This document shows, in pieces, positions 44,137 through 54,709 of a DNA stretch of 64,000 nt. Within the stretch, counting starts at the first letter, position 1, and every line of letters begins with the position of its first letter. Source of the stretch: Symbiodinium natans (Eukaryota > Sar > Dinophyceae > Suessiales > Symbiodiniaceae). The notes beneath the pieces were generated by a model. It had not been told where the DNA came from. It did not search any database and saw only the letters and a program-made list of their open reading frames with translations. The stretch is taken from contig CAJNDS010002466.1 in NCBI GenBank assembly GCA_905221605.1, forward strand, positions 310,001 to 374,000. The letters run 5' to 3'. The position numbers and the translations under genes were made by a program.

Positions 44137-44565
44137 AAGTCGCAAGCTTCTTCCGAGGCCCCTGGCAGTAGAGCGCCAAAGCCACGTGGGATCGGTCCAG
44201 CCACACTGTTCGAACCTGCAGAAGGAGCAGCCCTAAACCCTAAACCCTAAACCCTAAACCCTAAACCCTGAACCCTAAGCACCCTGAACCCTGAACCCGG
44301 AACCCTGATGCCCGAACACCGAACGCTAAATACCCTGAAAGTATTTGGGGTAGGGCTTATGGGGTTGAAAGGGTTAGGTTTTGGGGTTCTGGGCCGGGTT
44401 TAGGGCTGAGGGGAAAGAGCCTTTGGACATTAGCGTGTTGAGGGCTTGAGGCTTAGAGCCTCGAAGGTGTAGGGTGTTTCCGCCTTAAGTGTCGTACACG
44501 CCCTCCTGCCCCCGGAGAAAAGCCGATGTTCTCAGAACTTCACAGGGATAATGATCCCCAAGGCG
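44137..44565. repeat. Mosaic
   Basis: A GC-rich island (44137-44228), a CCCTAAA array (44231-44275), CCCTGAA/CCCGGAA variants, then a G-rich degenerate block (44345-44475). Confidence 0.75.
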
Positions 44566-44706
44566 CCCTAAACCCCTAAACCCCTAAACCCCTAAACCCC
44601 TAAACCCCTAAACCCCTAAACCCCTAAACCCCTAAACCCCTAAAACCCTAAACCCCTAAACCCCTAAACCCCTAAACCCCTAAACCCTAAACCCTAAACC
44701 CTAAAC
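44566..44706 (-). repeat. CCCCTAAA octamer array, about 15 units
   Basis: A homogeneous 8-bp variant array (44566-44686) that reverts to CCCTAAA for its last three units. The same octamer in the opposite orientation forms 58674-58775. Confidence 0.97.
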
Positions 44707-45302
44707 CTTCAATCTCGGTCATTGAAAGGGCATCCCAAGCTTCGAGGGCCAAGGCTGGAAGCTGAAAGGGTCAGGCAGCGCTTATAGTTTTTGCATCCCC
44801 AACAACAGGTAGGGTTTAGGGTTTAGGGTTTAGGGTTTGGGGTTTGGGGTTTAGGGTTTAGGGTTTAGGGTTCACCAATTGCAGTGCCACAACAAGAGGA
44901 CACCCAAAATGTACCGTTCACCAAAGTCATATAAGGAGCCATATCTACACTCACCAATTAATTCCGGTACAACAAACCCTGTTTCATATCCTTGAAGGAG
45001 TGGCCTTTACACGATGTGTATGCGAGGCTACGCCCTGATAAGAGATTGAAGATGATCCCAGAACAAGGGCGTCGGGGTTTCGGGTTTAGGGTTTCGGTCC
45101 TAAACACCAAACTCCAAAACCTAAACCCCCTTGCTGAGGGCTGATGTTTTTGGGGGGTTTAGGGTGTCAAAAAGCCCTAACTCCAGAGCTGCTTATTGAG
45201 CAATGGTACCTGCTATGGAAGTCCGTGGCCCTAAAATATCCCTAAACCCTAAACCCTAAACCCTAAACCCTAAACCCTAAACTTACACCCTCAACCCCAA
45301 AA
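44707..45302. repeat. Telomere mosaic with unique DNA
   Basis: TTTAGGG array 44810-44872, unique 44875-45070, CCCTAAA array 45240-45283. No gene seen. Confidence 0.7.
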
Positions 45303-45414
45303 AATGGAAGCCTCCGGCTCTGCCAGCACGACTTTGTTGGGTGACTTCAGCTCGCGATCCCCGAGCCTTGGGCCCCAGGGCAGTTGGAGGTTCATCGGCT
45401 TCGAGTTCAGGATG
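45303..45414 (-). CDS. Exon candidate
   Basis: Minus-strand island. After CTCGAAG (acceptor) the reading is PMNLQLPWGPRLGDRELKSP then NKVVLAEPEAS. Third positions are G/C-rich and no stop occurs for the whole island. The plus strand is partly open but stops within it. No clear donor before telomere-type DNA. Product unknown. Confidence 0.33.
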
Positions 45415-45590
45415 GAAGGGTTTAGGGTTTAGGGTTTAGGGTTGAGGGTTTAGGGTTTAGGGTTGAGGGTTGAGGGTTTAGGGTTTAGGGTGCTGGACTG
45501 GAAACCCTAAACCCCGATTGAAACTACGTATGAGCCCTGAAGTAAGCAGTTGTGACTTAGGGTTTGTTTGGGGGGAGGCAGGAGCGCATT
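45415..45590. repeat. TTTAGGG / TTGAGGG run
   Basis: Mixed units at 45418-45492 with regular alternation of TTTAGGG and TTGAGGG. Confidence 0.9.
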
Positions 45591-45591
45591 C

Positions 45592-47560
45592 TCACGCGGG
45601 GCGTATGGGCACTATACAGGGTTTGGGCTTACGACCTGTGGCTTCCCAACTTGCCGCACGTCGCCTCATGCCCGACATACAATGACTAGCAATGGTATAT
45701 AGGGCCATGTCGGCACCTCGACCCCAAAACCAAGGGCCCGTTCTACACGAGTCTGTACTTCGGAGCTCTACATCATAGAGGGCGGGACCGGCAACCCACC
45801 TCTCTTCTGGTTGCCGTCGTCGATTCACGACTACAACTATACTTGTGTTTCGCTGCAGTCTAGGCCGTCCTTCAGTGCTTCTCGCCTCGCTGCCACGATG
45901 ATGTCGGCAATGTCCAAGCTCGCGTGTGCCTTATGCAGTCGGCCGACAAGGGTTCTGGCTAGCATGGTCGGGTTACAACATGGCCTTCTTCTCAAGTTCT
46001 TCGTCCTGCCAGCGAATGCGTCCCAGCACACGGCCGCCTGCCGTCCACAATGTTGCCTCGGGGCCATCGTTCCACGCCAGCGCGCAAGTTAGGATGAGGG
46101 GAGTGCAGTTCGGCGTTGCCCCTTGGCTCATGACGTGCCTGTGCCTCATCTCCGAGGTGCTACAACTGAAACTCTGACAGCTGCGGGCATACCGAGCAAC
46201 ATCTTGGTGCAGCAGAAACATTGCCTTGTCGAGCAGCGCATTGCCTAGCGTTCCCATGCTCTGTATCTTGCATTTTCTCGCGCCGGTGCTGCTTTCCTGT
46301 GCACTGTGCTGGTAGCACTCTCGTGCCATTTCAGCTCCATTGCGGGCGTTCTCTCGTACCTCCCATAGTCAATACCCCGCACATGCGAAGCACTCAAACT
46401 TGTTTAGGCTGAGGCCGCCACTCCGCAAGCACATGGAGAGAGACACAACAGGCGAGCTGAAGCTGAGGGAGGAACCACGAAAGGCAAGCGGACGAAACGA
46501 CCGCTGAAGCCGCGGAGGTCGAAACCGTCGTCGTCTCGCTCCTCTTGCTCGACCAGCTCCACAGCCTGCAGGGCAGACTTTGCCAGGCTGAGGTTTCGGC
46601 AGTTCACACACACCACGCCTCTTCGATGCACCCGGCTGCATGTTGGAGCAATTCGGCCCAAGGGTGACCGGGCATCGCCCGCTGGACAACGAAGTTTATG
46701 CCCAACAGAGCCTGCCAATTCCCCGCGCGAAGAACACATCCAGGTCCGCGCTCTTCGCAGGGCCTCGATGTGGTCCCCGGCTGTCTCGGCGTTGCTGACA
46801 CGCGGCTTGTTCATATACTCGCCGAGGAGGAGAAGCTGCCACACGCGAAGGTAGCAGGCCTTTGTTCGTTCATGAAATGTGTTATTGGGGAGAGGACAGC
46901 CTGACCGAGCTACGAACGTTTCCGGGGTCTGCGTACAGAACGCCCGAGCTGCTCCGCCAGCAGTTGGCCTGCAAGCTCAGGTGGATACGGAGTTCTCCCT
47001 GCAACGCCATCGCCATCCGGGCCTCTGAAGTAACTGGCGCACCGTAACTTCGTCGTACGGCCCCGAGGTGAGACAGGACCTGCAGGCATCGGGCTGCATG
47101 GTCTACGTATCATATAGAGGTGCCGCGCCTTGTGATCGCGTTTGCCCAAGTTTGCGACGAGGTCCAGTACGGGCTGACCCAGCGTCAGCAGCACTCGCAG
47201 CTCCCACCATCCCAAAACCACCTGACATCAAGCATGGACGTCAAGCATGGATGTCAAACATGGACAGGCACTGCAACACAATGCTCTGCCTCCGTCTGCA
47301 CAGTCGGGTGCGGCGGCACCCAGGCGAAATGTGCAAGAGCAACTTGGGGGGGAGCACTCAGGAGTTGGGCCACCAGTGCGCGCTGGTCCTCGCTCCACTG
47401 CATGGTCTCTAGGGTCCTGATTCTTGGGCTTGAAGCTTCGTGAAGCCAATCAGTTGGGGTACGACAACCCTGGCCAGCGAAGACATGACAGGTCCACCCC
47501 AAAACAGGCCACTGCAAAAGGCCGCTCGTATAGAGGAGTGACCTAGGACACCTGTGCAAA
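45592..47560 (-). pseudogene. Telomere-free coding-like segment, frame-broken
   Basis: The longest stretch with consistent coding character (about 2 kb, GC-rich, no telomere motif). In minus-strand order the protein-like pieces are MQWSEDQRALVAQLLSAPPQ (about 47400), LGQPVLDLVANLGKRDHKAR (about 47170) followed by YFRGPDGDGVAGRTPYPPEL (about 47010), NKPRVSNAETAGDHIEALRR (about 46800), LGINFVVQRAMPGHPWAELL (about 46690), LQAVELVEQEERDDDGFDLR (about 46540), LGNALLDKAMFLLHQDVARY (about 46240) through GGRVLGRIRWQDEELEKKAM, and TLVGRLHKAHASLDIADIIV (about 45930). At least four phase changes separate them. This fits either an intron-bearing gene with short introns or a decayed, perhaps retroposed, coding sequence. 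A short direct repeat of CATGGACGTCAAG lies at 47226-47265. I do not recognise the family. Confidence 0.42.
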
Positions 47561-47574
47561 CTGGCTCGTCCAAA

Positions 47575-48103
47575 CCCTACTTCTGAGGGCGGCGCAATTC
47601 TACAACCCCAAAACCCTACAACCCTAAATCCCTACAAAACCCTTTACCCCAACCCAAAAACCCTAAGACCCTGTGCCCTAAAACCATAAAACCCTGGCCC
47701 TAAAACCCGAAATCCCTGACCCCTAAAACCCTAGAACCGTAACGCTCTAAACCCTAAGCGCCAACCCAGAAACCCCACAACCTCAAACCCTGAACCCTTT
47801 ACCCCAACCCTAAAACCCTAAAACCTGAACACCCTGAGCCCTAGAACCCTCAAACCCTGAAATCCTACGCCCTAAATTAAAACCCTAAACCTTAAACCCT
47901 GAACCTCAAACCCTAAACCCTAAACCCTGAACCCTTTATCCCAACACCTTCGTTGCCGACCGGGCCGCGCCCGGGGAAAGGGCGAAGTCATGGGTGGAAC
48001 AAGGCTGCATCCCAAACCCGAGGCGGACTGGATGCGAAACTCCTGGGCCGGGTTTGGGGTTTGGGGTTCGGGGTTTGGGGGCTTGGGGTTCAAAGCCCGG
48101 CTA
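47575..48103. repeat. Degenerate CCCTAAA block
   Basis: 47590-47945 is C-rich and imperfect (CCCTAAAA, CCCTGAA, CCCTACAA). A GC-rich island (47946-48050) and a GGGTTTGGGG run follow. Confidence 0.85.
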
Positions 48104-48167
48104 CCCCTAAACCCTAAACCCTAAACCCTAAACCCTAAACCCTAAACCCTAAACCCTAAACCCTAAA
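48104..48167 (-). repeat. CCCTAAA array joined to GGGTTT
   Basis: Nine perfect units whose last unit CCCTAAA is directly followed by GGGTTTGGGGG, a polarity switch without a spacer. Confidence 0.95.
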
Positions 48168-48315
48168 GGGTTTGGGGGTTTGGGGCTTCGAAACTCCACG
48201 GGCTTGGCTGGGGTTCAGGCTTTAGGAAGTTTAGGGGTTTTAGAGGTTGAGGTTGCAGGCTTATATAGGGCTTCTAGGGGGTTTAGGTCTGAGGGATTAG
48301 TGTTGAGCCAGGACA

Positions 48316-48378
48316 CCCTAAACCCTAAACCCTAAACCCTAAACCCTAAACCCTAAACCCTAAACCCTAAAACCCTAA
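48316..48378 (-). repeat. CCCTAAA array, 8-9 units
   Basis: Perfect except for one extra A in the penultimate unit. Confidence 0.97.
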
Positions 48379-48489
48379 GAGGAGGACTGGGAGTCCTTGA
48401 GCCGCTTCTCGAAGTCGGCCCCAACAACCTGAATTTAAGGCATGGAGTTGATCTGCGGATTTACGGGGTTGAGGGGTTTAAGAGGAGAG

Positions 48490-48577
48490 GGTTTAGGGTT
48501 TAGGGTTTAGGGTTTAGGGTTTAGGGTTTAGGGTTTAGGGTTTAGGGTTTAGGGTTTAGGGTTTAGGGTTTAGGGTT
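48490..48577 (+). repeat. TTTAGGG array, 12 units
   Basis: Perfect array 110 bp from the opposite-orientation array at 48316-48378, with a GC-rich island between them. Confidence 0.98.
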
Positions 48578-48813
48578 TGGAGGTCGAGAGGCTTAAGGGG
48601 TTTTAGGCGTTTGGGGGCTGAGGGTGTCGGGCGGGCTTTTTGGAGATTCGGCGTTTTAAGGGTTTAGGGCTTTTAGCGGTTTAGAGCTTCATGAACTCGA
48701 GGGTTTAGGGGTTTAGGGCTTTATGCAAGCACTCTTCGGAACGATTGGGCTCCAAAATCAGCACAAAGCCAAGACAACTTCCGCCGCCATTTCAGTGCGG
48801 CGTGTGGCATATG

Positions 48814-48885
48814 GGTAGTTCTCTAGACTAGGCTCCCTTTTCGGGTCCGATACATATATATAGTACGGCACCCCATATGGGCCTT
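48814..48885 (+). mobile_element. Family E element, half copy
   Basis: TAGTTCTCTAGACTAGGCTC and TAGTACGGCACCCC match the left half of 15048-15145. The right terminal repeat is missing. Confidence 0.6.
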
Positions 48886-49093
48886 CAGGTCTATTCGCGC
48901 CTTCCTTTGCTGACTTCATAAGACGGCCCCGGCGAGCTTTTGAGTTGCAAGGTTTAGGGCGTGGGGTTTAGGAAACCACAGCTCCACTGCCCCAGTTAGT
49001 TGCCTGAATGCCCTTCACACCTCACGATAAGCCACGCATGGGGCTAAAAAGCAGCCTCAGAGCTGCTTGCAATGGTCCAGAGACTCAGGGTTC

Positions 49094-49206
49094 ATAGATG
49101 GGCCTTAATGATTAGAATAGGGTTTTAGGGGTTCCGATAGTGTATTTATATAGGGGCCATGAGGGAAAACGGAAAACTATTATAGTAGTTGTTCCGAGCC
49201 CTATAG
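49094..49206 (+). mobile_element. Family G element, copy 2
   Basis: CATAGATGGGCCTTAATGAT on the left; CCGAGCCCTATAGG on the right. Core TTAGAATAGGGTTTTAGGGG and TATAGGGGCCATGAGGGAAA. Confidence 0.75.
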
Positions 49207-50880
49207 GAGGCTGGCCTCGAAACCTCTTGGGCTGGGAGGGTGCAGCCAGAGCCACGTGCAGCACATCAGGGGCGACCTCCATGATGCCTGCACTAGGTCG
49301 ATGTGCTGTTTGGGACTTAGGTTCTAGGGAGGTTCAAGTTGGGCTTAGGGGTGAGGGGCTACCCTGAACCCTAAACCCTAAACCCTAAGCCCTAAGCCCT
49401 AAGGCTTCTCAAAAGAGCAGTGCCTCCGCCAGCCGCCTCGACGCGCTGCGCCTGGGCTGTAGGGGCAACTCCAGGCAGTCTACCGAAAAAAAACGAGGCC
49501 AACCCGATAAAACCCTTAAACCCTAAACCCTAAACCCGAAACCCTAAACGTCCCAAACCCCAAACCCCAAACCACGCAGGCCTCGCTAGGCGTGTCCGGG
49601 CTCAAGCTCTGGTGGAGGGCTTCGAAAGGCTCTTCGCCTTCGGAAGAACAGCTCAGGGTTTAGGGTTTAGGGTTTTGGGCTTGGGCTTAGGGTTTAGGGT
49701 TTCGGGTTTCGGGTTTAGAGTTGAGGGCTTAGGGTTTAGGGCTTGGCATGTAGGAGGGCTCACGGCTTGGGGGGCCGAGGGTCCAAGGGTCTCAAGTGCT
49801 TCGGGAACCTAAGCCCTCAAACCCTAAACCCGAAACCAAGTAAACCCTAAAGTTGAGGGTCCTAAGCCCTTAGGGTTTGGGTGTTAGCCTAGATCCGAAA
49901 CCCTAACACCACATGCAGCCAGAAACCCTGTGAAGCCTAAATCCTCGATTGAAAGGCTGAACCCTCCCCGATGAAAGAGTCGTAAGGCAAAAGTAAAGAT
50001 AAGCAAAACTAAAATAGGCGATGTTGAACCATAGTACTAACCATAGTACTAACACAAGGAGCATGGGAACATAAAAACAAAACAACTGCAAGCTACTGAA
50101 AACGGTAAAGCCGGAACCCCAAACTCTAAACTTTAAACCCCTGATCCCTTGCCCCCCCCCCCCCCCAAGAGCCTAAACCTTAAACCCCAAAACCCAGATC
50201 CTGTAAGCCCTTACCCAGAGTGTAATATCCATCAACATGAAGCATGAACCCTAATTGAACCCTAATCCCACATCCAAAACCCTAAGCCTTAAACCCTAAA
50301 CCCTGAACCCTGAACCCTGAACCCTGAACCCTGAACCCTAAAACCTCTAAAACCTAAAACCTCTAAAACCTAAAACCTAAACCCTAAACCCTAAACGGCA
50401 GCAAGCCAAAGGCGCCAGAGCAGAGGAGTGTATTGCCGACCCCGAGGCCGCAGGAAAAGAGACGCCTCTCTCGGGCGATTTGGAATTTTGGGGGTTTAGG
50501 GTTTATTGGGTTTAACAGGTTGAAAAGGTTTAAAGGGTTTACAGGGTTTATAGTGTTTATAGGGTTTACAGGGTTTACAGGGTTTATGGGGTTTGTAGGG
50601 TTGGGGTGTATAGGGTTTTAGGGTTTAGGAATTTAGGGTATTAAGTGTTGAGGCTTAGGGTTCGTCGGGAGCTACCTTAAGACTGTTTGTTCGTTTTGGG
50701 GAGGGGGGGGGGTGGGGGGATAGGGTTCAGGGTTTAGGGATGAGGCCCTAGACCCTAGACCCTAGACCCTAAACCCTAAACCCTAAACCGAGGGTTCCGG
50801 CTGAGGGTGGATATTGTGCTGTGCGTTTTCGGGGCTCGCTGCTCGTCCACATCCGGCATCCGCGAGCCGAGCCGTCTCAA
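49207..50880. repeat. Telomere mosaic
   Basis: CCCTAAA units 49365-49405 and 49510-49570; TTTAGGG/TTTCGGG 49655-49745; unique AT-rich 49910-50110; poly-C 50153-50166; CCCTGAA run 50295-50340; CTCTAAAAC repeats 50340-50385; GGGTTTACAGGGTTTATAG-type DNA 50485-50640; T/G-run junction 50695-50720; CCCTAAA 50750-50790. No reliable gene. Confidence 0.7.
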
Positions 50881-50890
50881 CGACACCCAA

Positions 50891-50980
50891 GGTTTAGGGT
50901 TTAGGGTTTAGGGTTTAGGGTTTAGGGTTTAGGGTTTATAAGGGTTAAGGGTTTAGGGTTTAGGGTTTAGGGTTTAGGGA
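50891..50980 (+). repeat. TTTAGGG array in two blocks
   Basis: Seven units, a TTTATAAGGGTTAAGGG interruption, then five units. Confidence 0.95.
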
Positions 50981-51104
50981 AGCAGTCATCTTCGAACCCG
51001 CTCACAAACACGCGCGATCTGCGCAGTGAGCTGAGGGGCCGTACAAACGCGTACGAGCTCAACCACAGCGCAGTTTTTGCAAACCCTACTCGTACCTAAA
51101 CCAT

Positions 51105-51214
51105 TATGTGGGGATTTACGATAATACGGGACCCCGAATATAGACCCCAGATAGTAGGACCACCTTTGTTGTAAGGACCCCCACAAGGTACCCCTAGTCT
51201 CGTAAACCCCCATA
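51105..51214 (+). mobile_element. Family J inverted-repeat element
   Basis: TATGTGGGGATTTACGATAA on the left; the right end's reverse complement is TATGGGGGTTTACGAGACTA. Interior with two ATAGACCCC/AGGACCACC-type blocks. One copy found. Confidence 0.65.
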
Positions 51215-51229
51215 TTTATATACACACAC

Positions 51230-52020
51230 ACACCTAAACCTAATAAACTGTAATTTACCCAAGCTATCGCAACCAAATATTTGCAAGGTGGTGTTTCGTG
51301 ATGTTTCCTGCTCGGGGCACTTGCCACAGAAGCCGCGCCCTCGTCGGGCGCCTGCTTCCCTACTAACCCCAGGCCTGCTTCCTTGTTGGGGTTTTCTTAA
51401 ACATTGTCATTCTTGTTCCTTATTGGGAATTTCACATGCAAAAAATGTAAATTTATAACCAACAAGGACCCAGAACCCCCCCCCCCCCCCCCAAATTTGC
51501 AGCCCCAAGCAAAGCCTTAAACCCTGGACCCCTAGACCGGAACTTGGGGAGCATATGCTGCACTAAGGGGTTGTAGTAGAGGCATAACAATATTGGTAAT
51601 TAGCTCTTCAGGCCCCTGTGTTTTTGTGATAAGCCATTGAGGCAACACTCTTCGGGCATAGGGTTCACAGCAACTATATCTCAGCAAGCACAAACAGGTG
51701 GCCTCAAGGGTCCCGAAGCCCTCTAAACCCCCCAACAGGGGTGGACAAGCTTCATCCCTGAAACCGTGACCTCTGCACCCTCCCCCCGTAACTTGAGCTG
51801 TGGCCAAAACCCCTTTGAGCTTTTGAAGCATTTTTACGAAAGGCTCTATCGCGAGCTCTCGGCGCGGCCTCTGGGTGTGGTTGTGAGTTGGCTTGAAAAA
51901 TCTTCCTTGCAACAGACTTGGCGGTATGTTGATAGATGTTGTTAAATTGGCGCGCAAGGGCTAGTCAGGGGGTTGCACTCATGCGGACGATCGCGGAAGG
52001 GTTCCAGCCCTCTCGCGGCC
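51230..52020. other. Unique region
   Basis: No telomere array for about 790 bp. A 17-base poly-C run lies at 51476-51492. A minus frame (51532-51957, 141 codons) is open but unremarkable. 51375-51475 is an AT-rich stretch with TTGGGGTTTTCTTAAAC, a possible relic related to family F. Confidence 0.4.
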
Positions 52021-52244
52021 CAAACCCTAAACCCTAAACCCTAAACCCCCTATAGCTCACTCCCTTCACGGAAGGTCTTGCGCAACTCCCTTAAGTCCCT
52101 GGTGCCTCCCTGACAGGAGCGCCAACTGCAGGCAGCTGCCCGACCGATCCTCCGGCGCTTTTGAGGTTTAGGATTCAGGATTTACGGTTTAGGGTTTAGG
52201 GTTTGGGCTGGGTGAGGGGGGCTGAAAATCTTTTTGTGTTTTTT
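52021..52244. repeat. Short telomere-type runs and a GC-rich island
   Basis: CCCTAAA units at 52021-52050, an island to 52160, then TTTAGGG-type units to 52205. Confidence 0.7.
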
Positions 52245-52760
52245 TCTTTGGGGGGGGGGGGGGGGGCGTTATTATGGTTTTGTTATATAGGGCTGGGAGG
52301 TCTCTACCAGTGGTTTTATAGGATGAGAAACGCAGGGGGGGGACTCAATAACTTGGAATAGGGTTTTGGGGGTTGCTATAGTATGAATATGCAGGGACCA
52401 TAAGGGGAAATTAATGGTTGTCGACAGTGGTTTTAGGCTGAAAAAGCCTAGGGGGCTTAATGATTAGAAATCGTGTTTTGGTGGTTATTACAGTGGTTTT
52501 TAGAGCTGGAAAACTGCAAAGGGGACTTAAACAACTAAGAATAGGAATGTTTTCTTTTTTTTTTTTGGGGGGGGGGGGGGGTGATTGCAGTGGTCATAGG
52601 GCTGAAAAAATCTAGGGGGGGGACTTAGCAAAACTTTTCTTTGGGGGGGGGGGGGGTGGGTGATTACTACGGGACTGAAGAATAGGAGCAGTGTTTTTTT
52701 ATTTTGTTATTATTGCATTTTTTTTTTTGGGGGGGGGGGGTCGGGACCATGAGGGAATCG
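52245..52760 (+). mobile_element. Nested or tandem family G copies with T-run/G-run expansions
   Basis: At least four partial family G copies. Each carries a variant of GAATAGGGTTTTGGGGGTT, and a GGACCATAAGGGG/GGACCATGAGGG core appears at 52398 and 52744. In successive copies the TTTTGGGGG part is expanded to T12G15-type junctions (52243-52266, 52554-52581, 52636-52657, 52719-52740). Confidence 0.7.
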
Positions 52761-52857
52761 AGAAATACTACAACCTTTACGGGCTTCAACAAAAGTTACA
52801 TTGCCCAGGTGCAGAGTCCCAAGCGGTCAGGGTTTTAGGGTTTAGGGTTTCTAGGTT

Positions 52858-52956
52858 GCCCAGTAACCTAGGATGAAAAAGGGTGCCCTTTTTTGCTTAA
52901 AGGGGTTTATAAGGGAACCTAAACCTACCAAAAAGGGAATAAGGGTACTACTGGGC
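52858..52956 (+). mobile_element. Family B element, copy 3
   Basis: GCCCAGTAACCTAGGATGAA on the left and GGGTACTACTGGGC on the right. Core GGGTGCCCTTTTTTGCTTAA and AAGGGAACCTAAACC. Confidence 0.8.
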
Positions 52957-53510
52957 ATCGTAGGTTTAGGCCCAGAATGCCCAGAATTAGAACTTGTGGT
53001 CGAAGTGCCGTACGGAACTTGCTGAGGAACTCGTTGTCCAAGTCTGCAATGGCGGCAATGAGGCTGGCGCGCACCCTGGGCCAGCATGTGTCCGCAATTC
53101 GGGTGAAGGTTAGTGGTGTAGTCTTACGTACAAGGTAACATGAAGAGGTCCATCTCACCTAAGAGCTAAGCCCTAACACGGGATCAGGTGGGACGCTCTT
53201 TTGTTATGCCTCTAGGCCTCAAGTTTGCCGCCTTTCCGGCACCTGACTTGGAAAGAGTCAGGCGGAGTGCTCTTTGCAGTGAAGCTCTCGACGTGGGGAC
53301 ATGGGGCGGGGGAAACCCGTTAAAGAGATTCGGCAAGGGCTCCCCAAAAGTTCTTGTTAGGGGGGTGGGAGGGTCATAGCCCCAAACGGAGCTCCGGGGT
53401 TTAAAGCTTACAGGGTTTAGGCCACAGAAGGGCTGATGTGAACTTCGGGCCGCAGCACAAGCTTCTTCACCAAGCTGCTTTGAGCTCAGAGGCTCCCAAT
53501 TTTCTCTTGT
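52957..53510. other. Unique region
   Basis: About 550 bp without arrays. Frames are open on both strands (minus 52925-53158; plus 53188-53379) with no recognisable domain. Confidence 0.4.
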
Positions 53511-54345
53511 AGAAACCCTAAACCCTAAACCTTAAACCCCAAACCCTAAACCCTAAACCCTAAACAGGGTTTTAGAGGGGCTTGGGGTGTAGCATTCAGA
53601 GTTGGAAGAGTCATGACCTTCAGGAGTGGCGCTACGATAAATGAACCCCAAGCCCTGAAGCCCATCCGAATCCCCAGAGGTTTAGGGTTTAGGGTTTAGG
53701 GTTAGGGTTTAGGGTTTAGGGTTAGGGTTTAGGGTTTAGGGTTTAGGACCACCGGGCACCCTGAAGCAGGGGGAACAAGCCTAGAAAAAAAAAAGGCGCC
53801 CTCTGAACACTCATAAACTCCCGAAACCTCTGAAGCCCCCCATTTGAGCCCCAAACCTTACAATTTCATGGGGCTTAGGGTTGGGTGAATGGTGCTTAAA
53901 CCCTAAACCCTAAACCCCAAGCCCCAAAACGCCCAAAACCCAAAGCCCAAACCCTAAACCCTAAACCCTAGACCCTAAACCTTAAACCCCAAACCCCTAA
54001 ACCCTAAACCCTAAACCCCAAACCCTAAACCCTCAACTCCAAGCCCTAAACCCTCAACTCCAAGGCCTAAACCCTGAACCTTAAGACAGACTGGGCGTCT
54101 GCTCTTCGACCGTCTGGTCTCGAAGCGAAGAGATCTTCCTTGGACCGTGGCCCCCTGAAGCCCCCAAGGCAGTAGGGTTTAGGGTTTAGGGTTTAGGGTT
54201 TGGGGTTTGGGGTTTAGGGTTTAAGGGAGAATTGCTGCCTCCCAATCGAACCCTCTGAGTGACCATACGGCCATACGGAACCTAACTTCCTAACCTTTCC
54301 TACTAAGAACCAGCCGGGGCTTAGGGTTTGGGGGGCTCATCTCAT
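53511..54345. repeat. Telomere mosaic
   Basis: CCCTAAA units 53514-53565 and 53898-54080, TTTAGGG with TTAGGG hexamers 53680-53745, TTTAGGG 54175-54225. Confidence 0.85.
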
Positions 54346-54466
54346 CTAATATGGGCGCCTACAAAATGAGAATAGGGTTTTGAGGGGTTACTATAGTACT
54401 ATAGTGAGTGTATAAAGGGGCCATAATAAGGGAATGCTATCAGTAACTATTGGAACCCCTTTATTA
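54346..54466 (+). mobile_element. Family G element, copy 3
   Basis: CTAATATGGGCGCCTACAAA on the left, GGAACCCCTTTATTA on the right. Core TGAGAATAGGGTTTTGAGGG, ATAAAGGGGCCATAATAAGG. Confidence 0.7.
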
Positions 54467-54469
54467 CGC

Positions 54470-54610
54470 TGGAAGCCCGGTGCCCGAGGACCCTCTATAG
54501 CCACCCCCCAGAGACGCCACGCGTCGCCAGGCGCGGCAGCAACTTCTTGTGGAAGTTCTGCGCGCAGAACTCGGCGCACCTTATGGCCCAAACCAGAAAC
54601 AAGCTCAGGG
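54470..54610. other. GC-rich island, strand-ambiguous coding
   Basis: Plus strand reads RRQARQQLLVEVLRAELGAP. A minus frame reads WAIRCAEFCAQNFHKKLLPR and another VRRVLRAELPQEVAAAPG. All are open across the island, so no CDS is called. Confidence 0.4.
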
Positions 54611-54626
54611 TCTAGGGAGTCTAGAG

Positions 54627-54705
54627 TTTAGGGCTTAGGGCCTATAGGCCCTAAACCCTAAACACTAAACACTAAAACCCTAAACCCTATAGGGCTTAGG
54701 GTTTA
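54627..54705. repeat. Telomere-motif palindromes
   Basis: A perfect 20-bp palindrome TTAGGGCCTATAGGCCCTAA (54635-54654) joins G-rich to C-rich telomere units. About 30 bp later CCCTATAGGG (54684-54693) joins C-rich back to G-rich. Confidence 0.95.
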
Positions 54706-54709
54706 GGAT

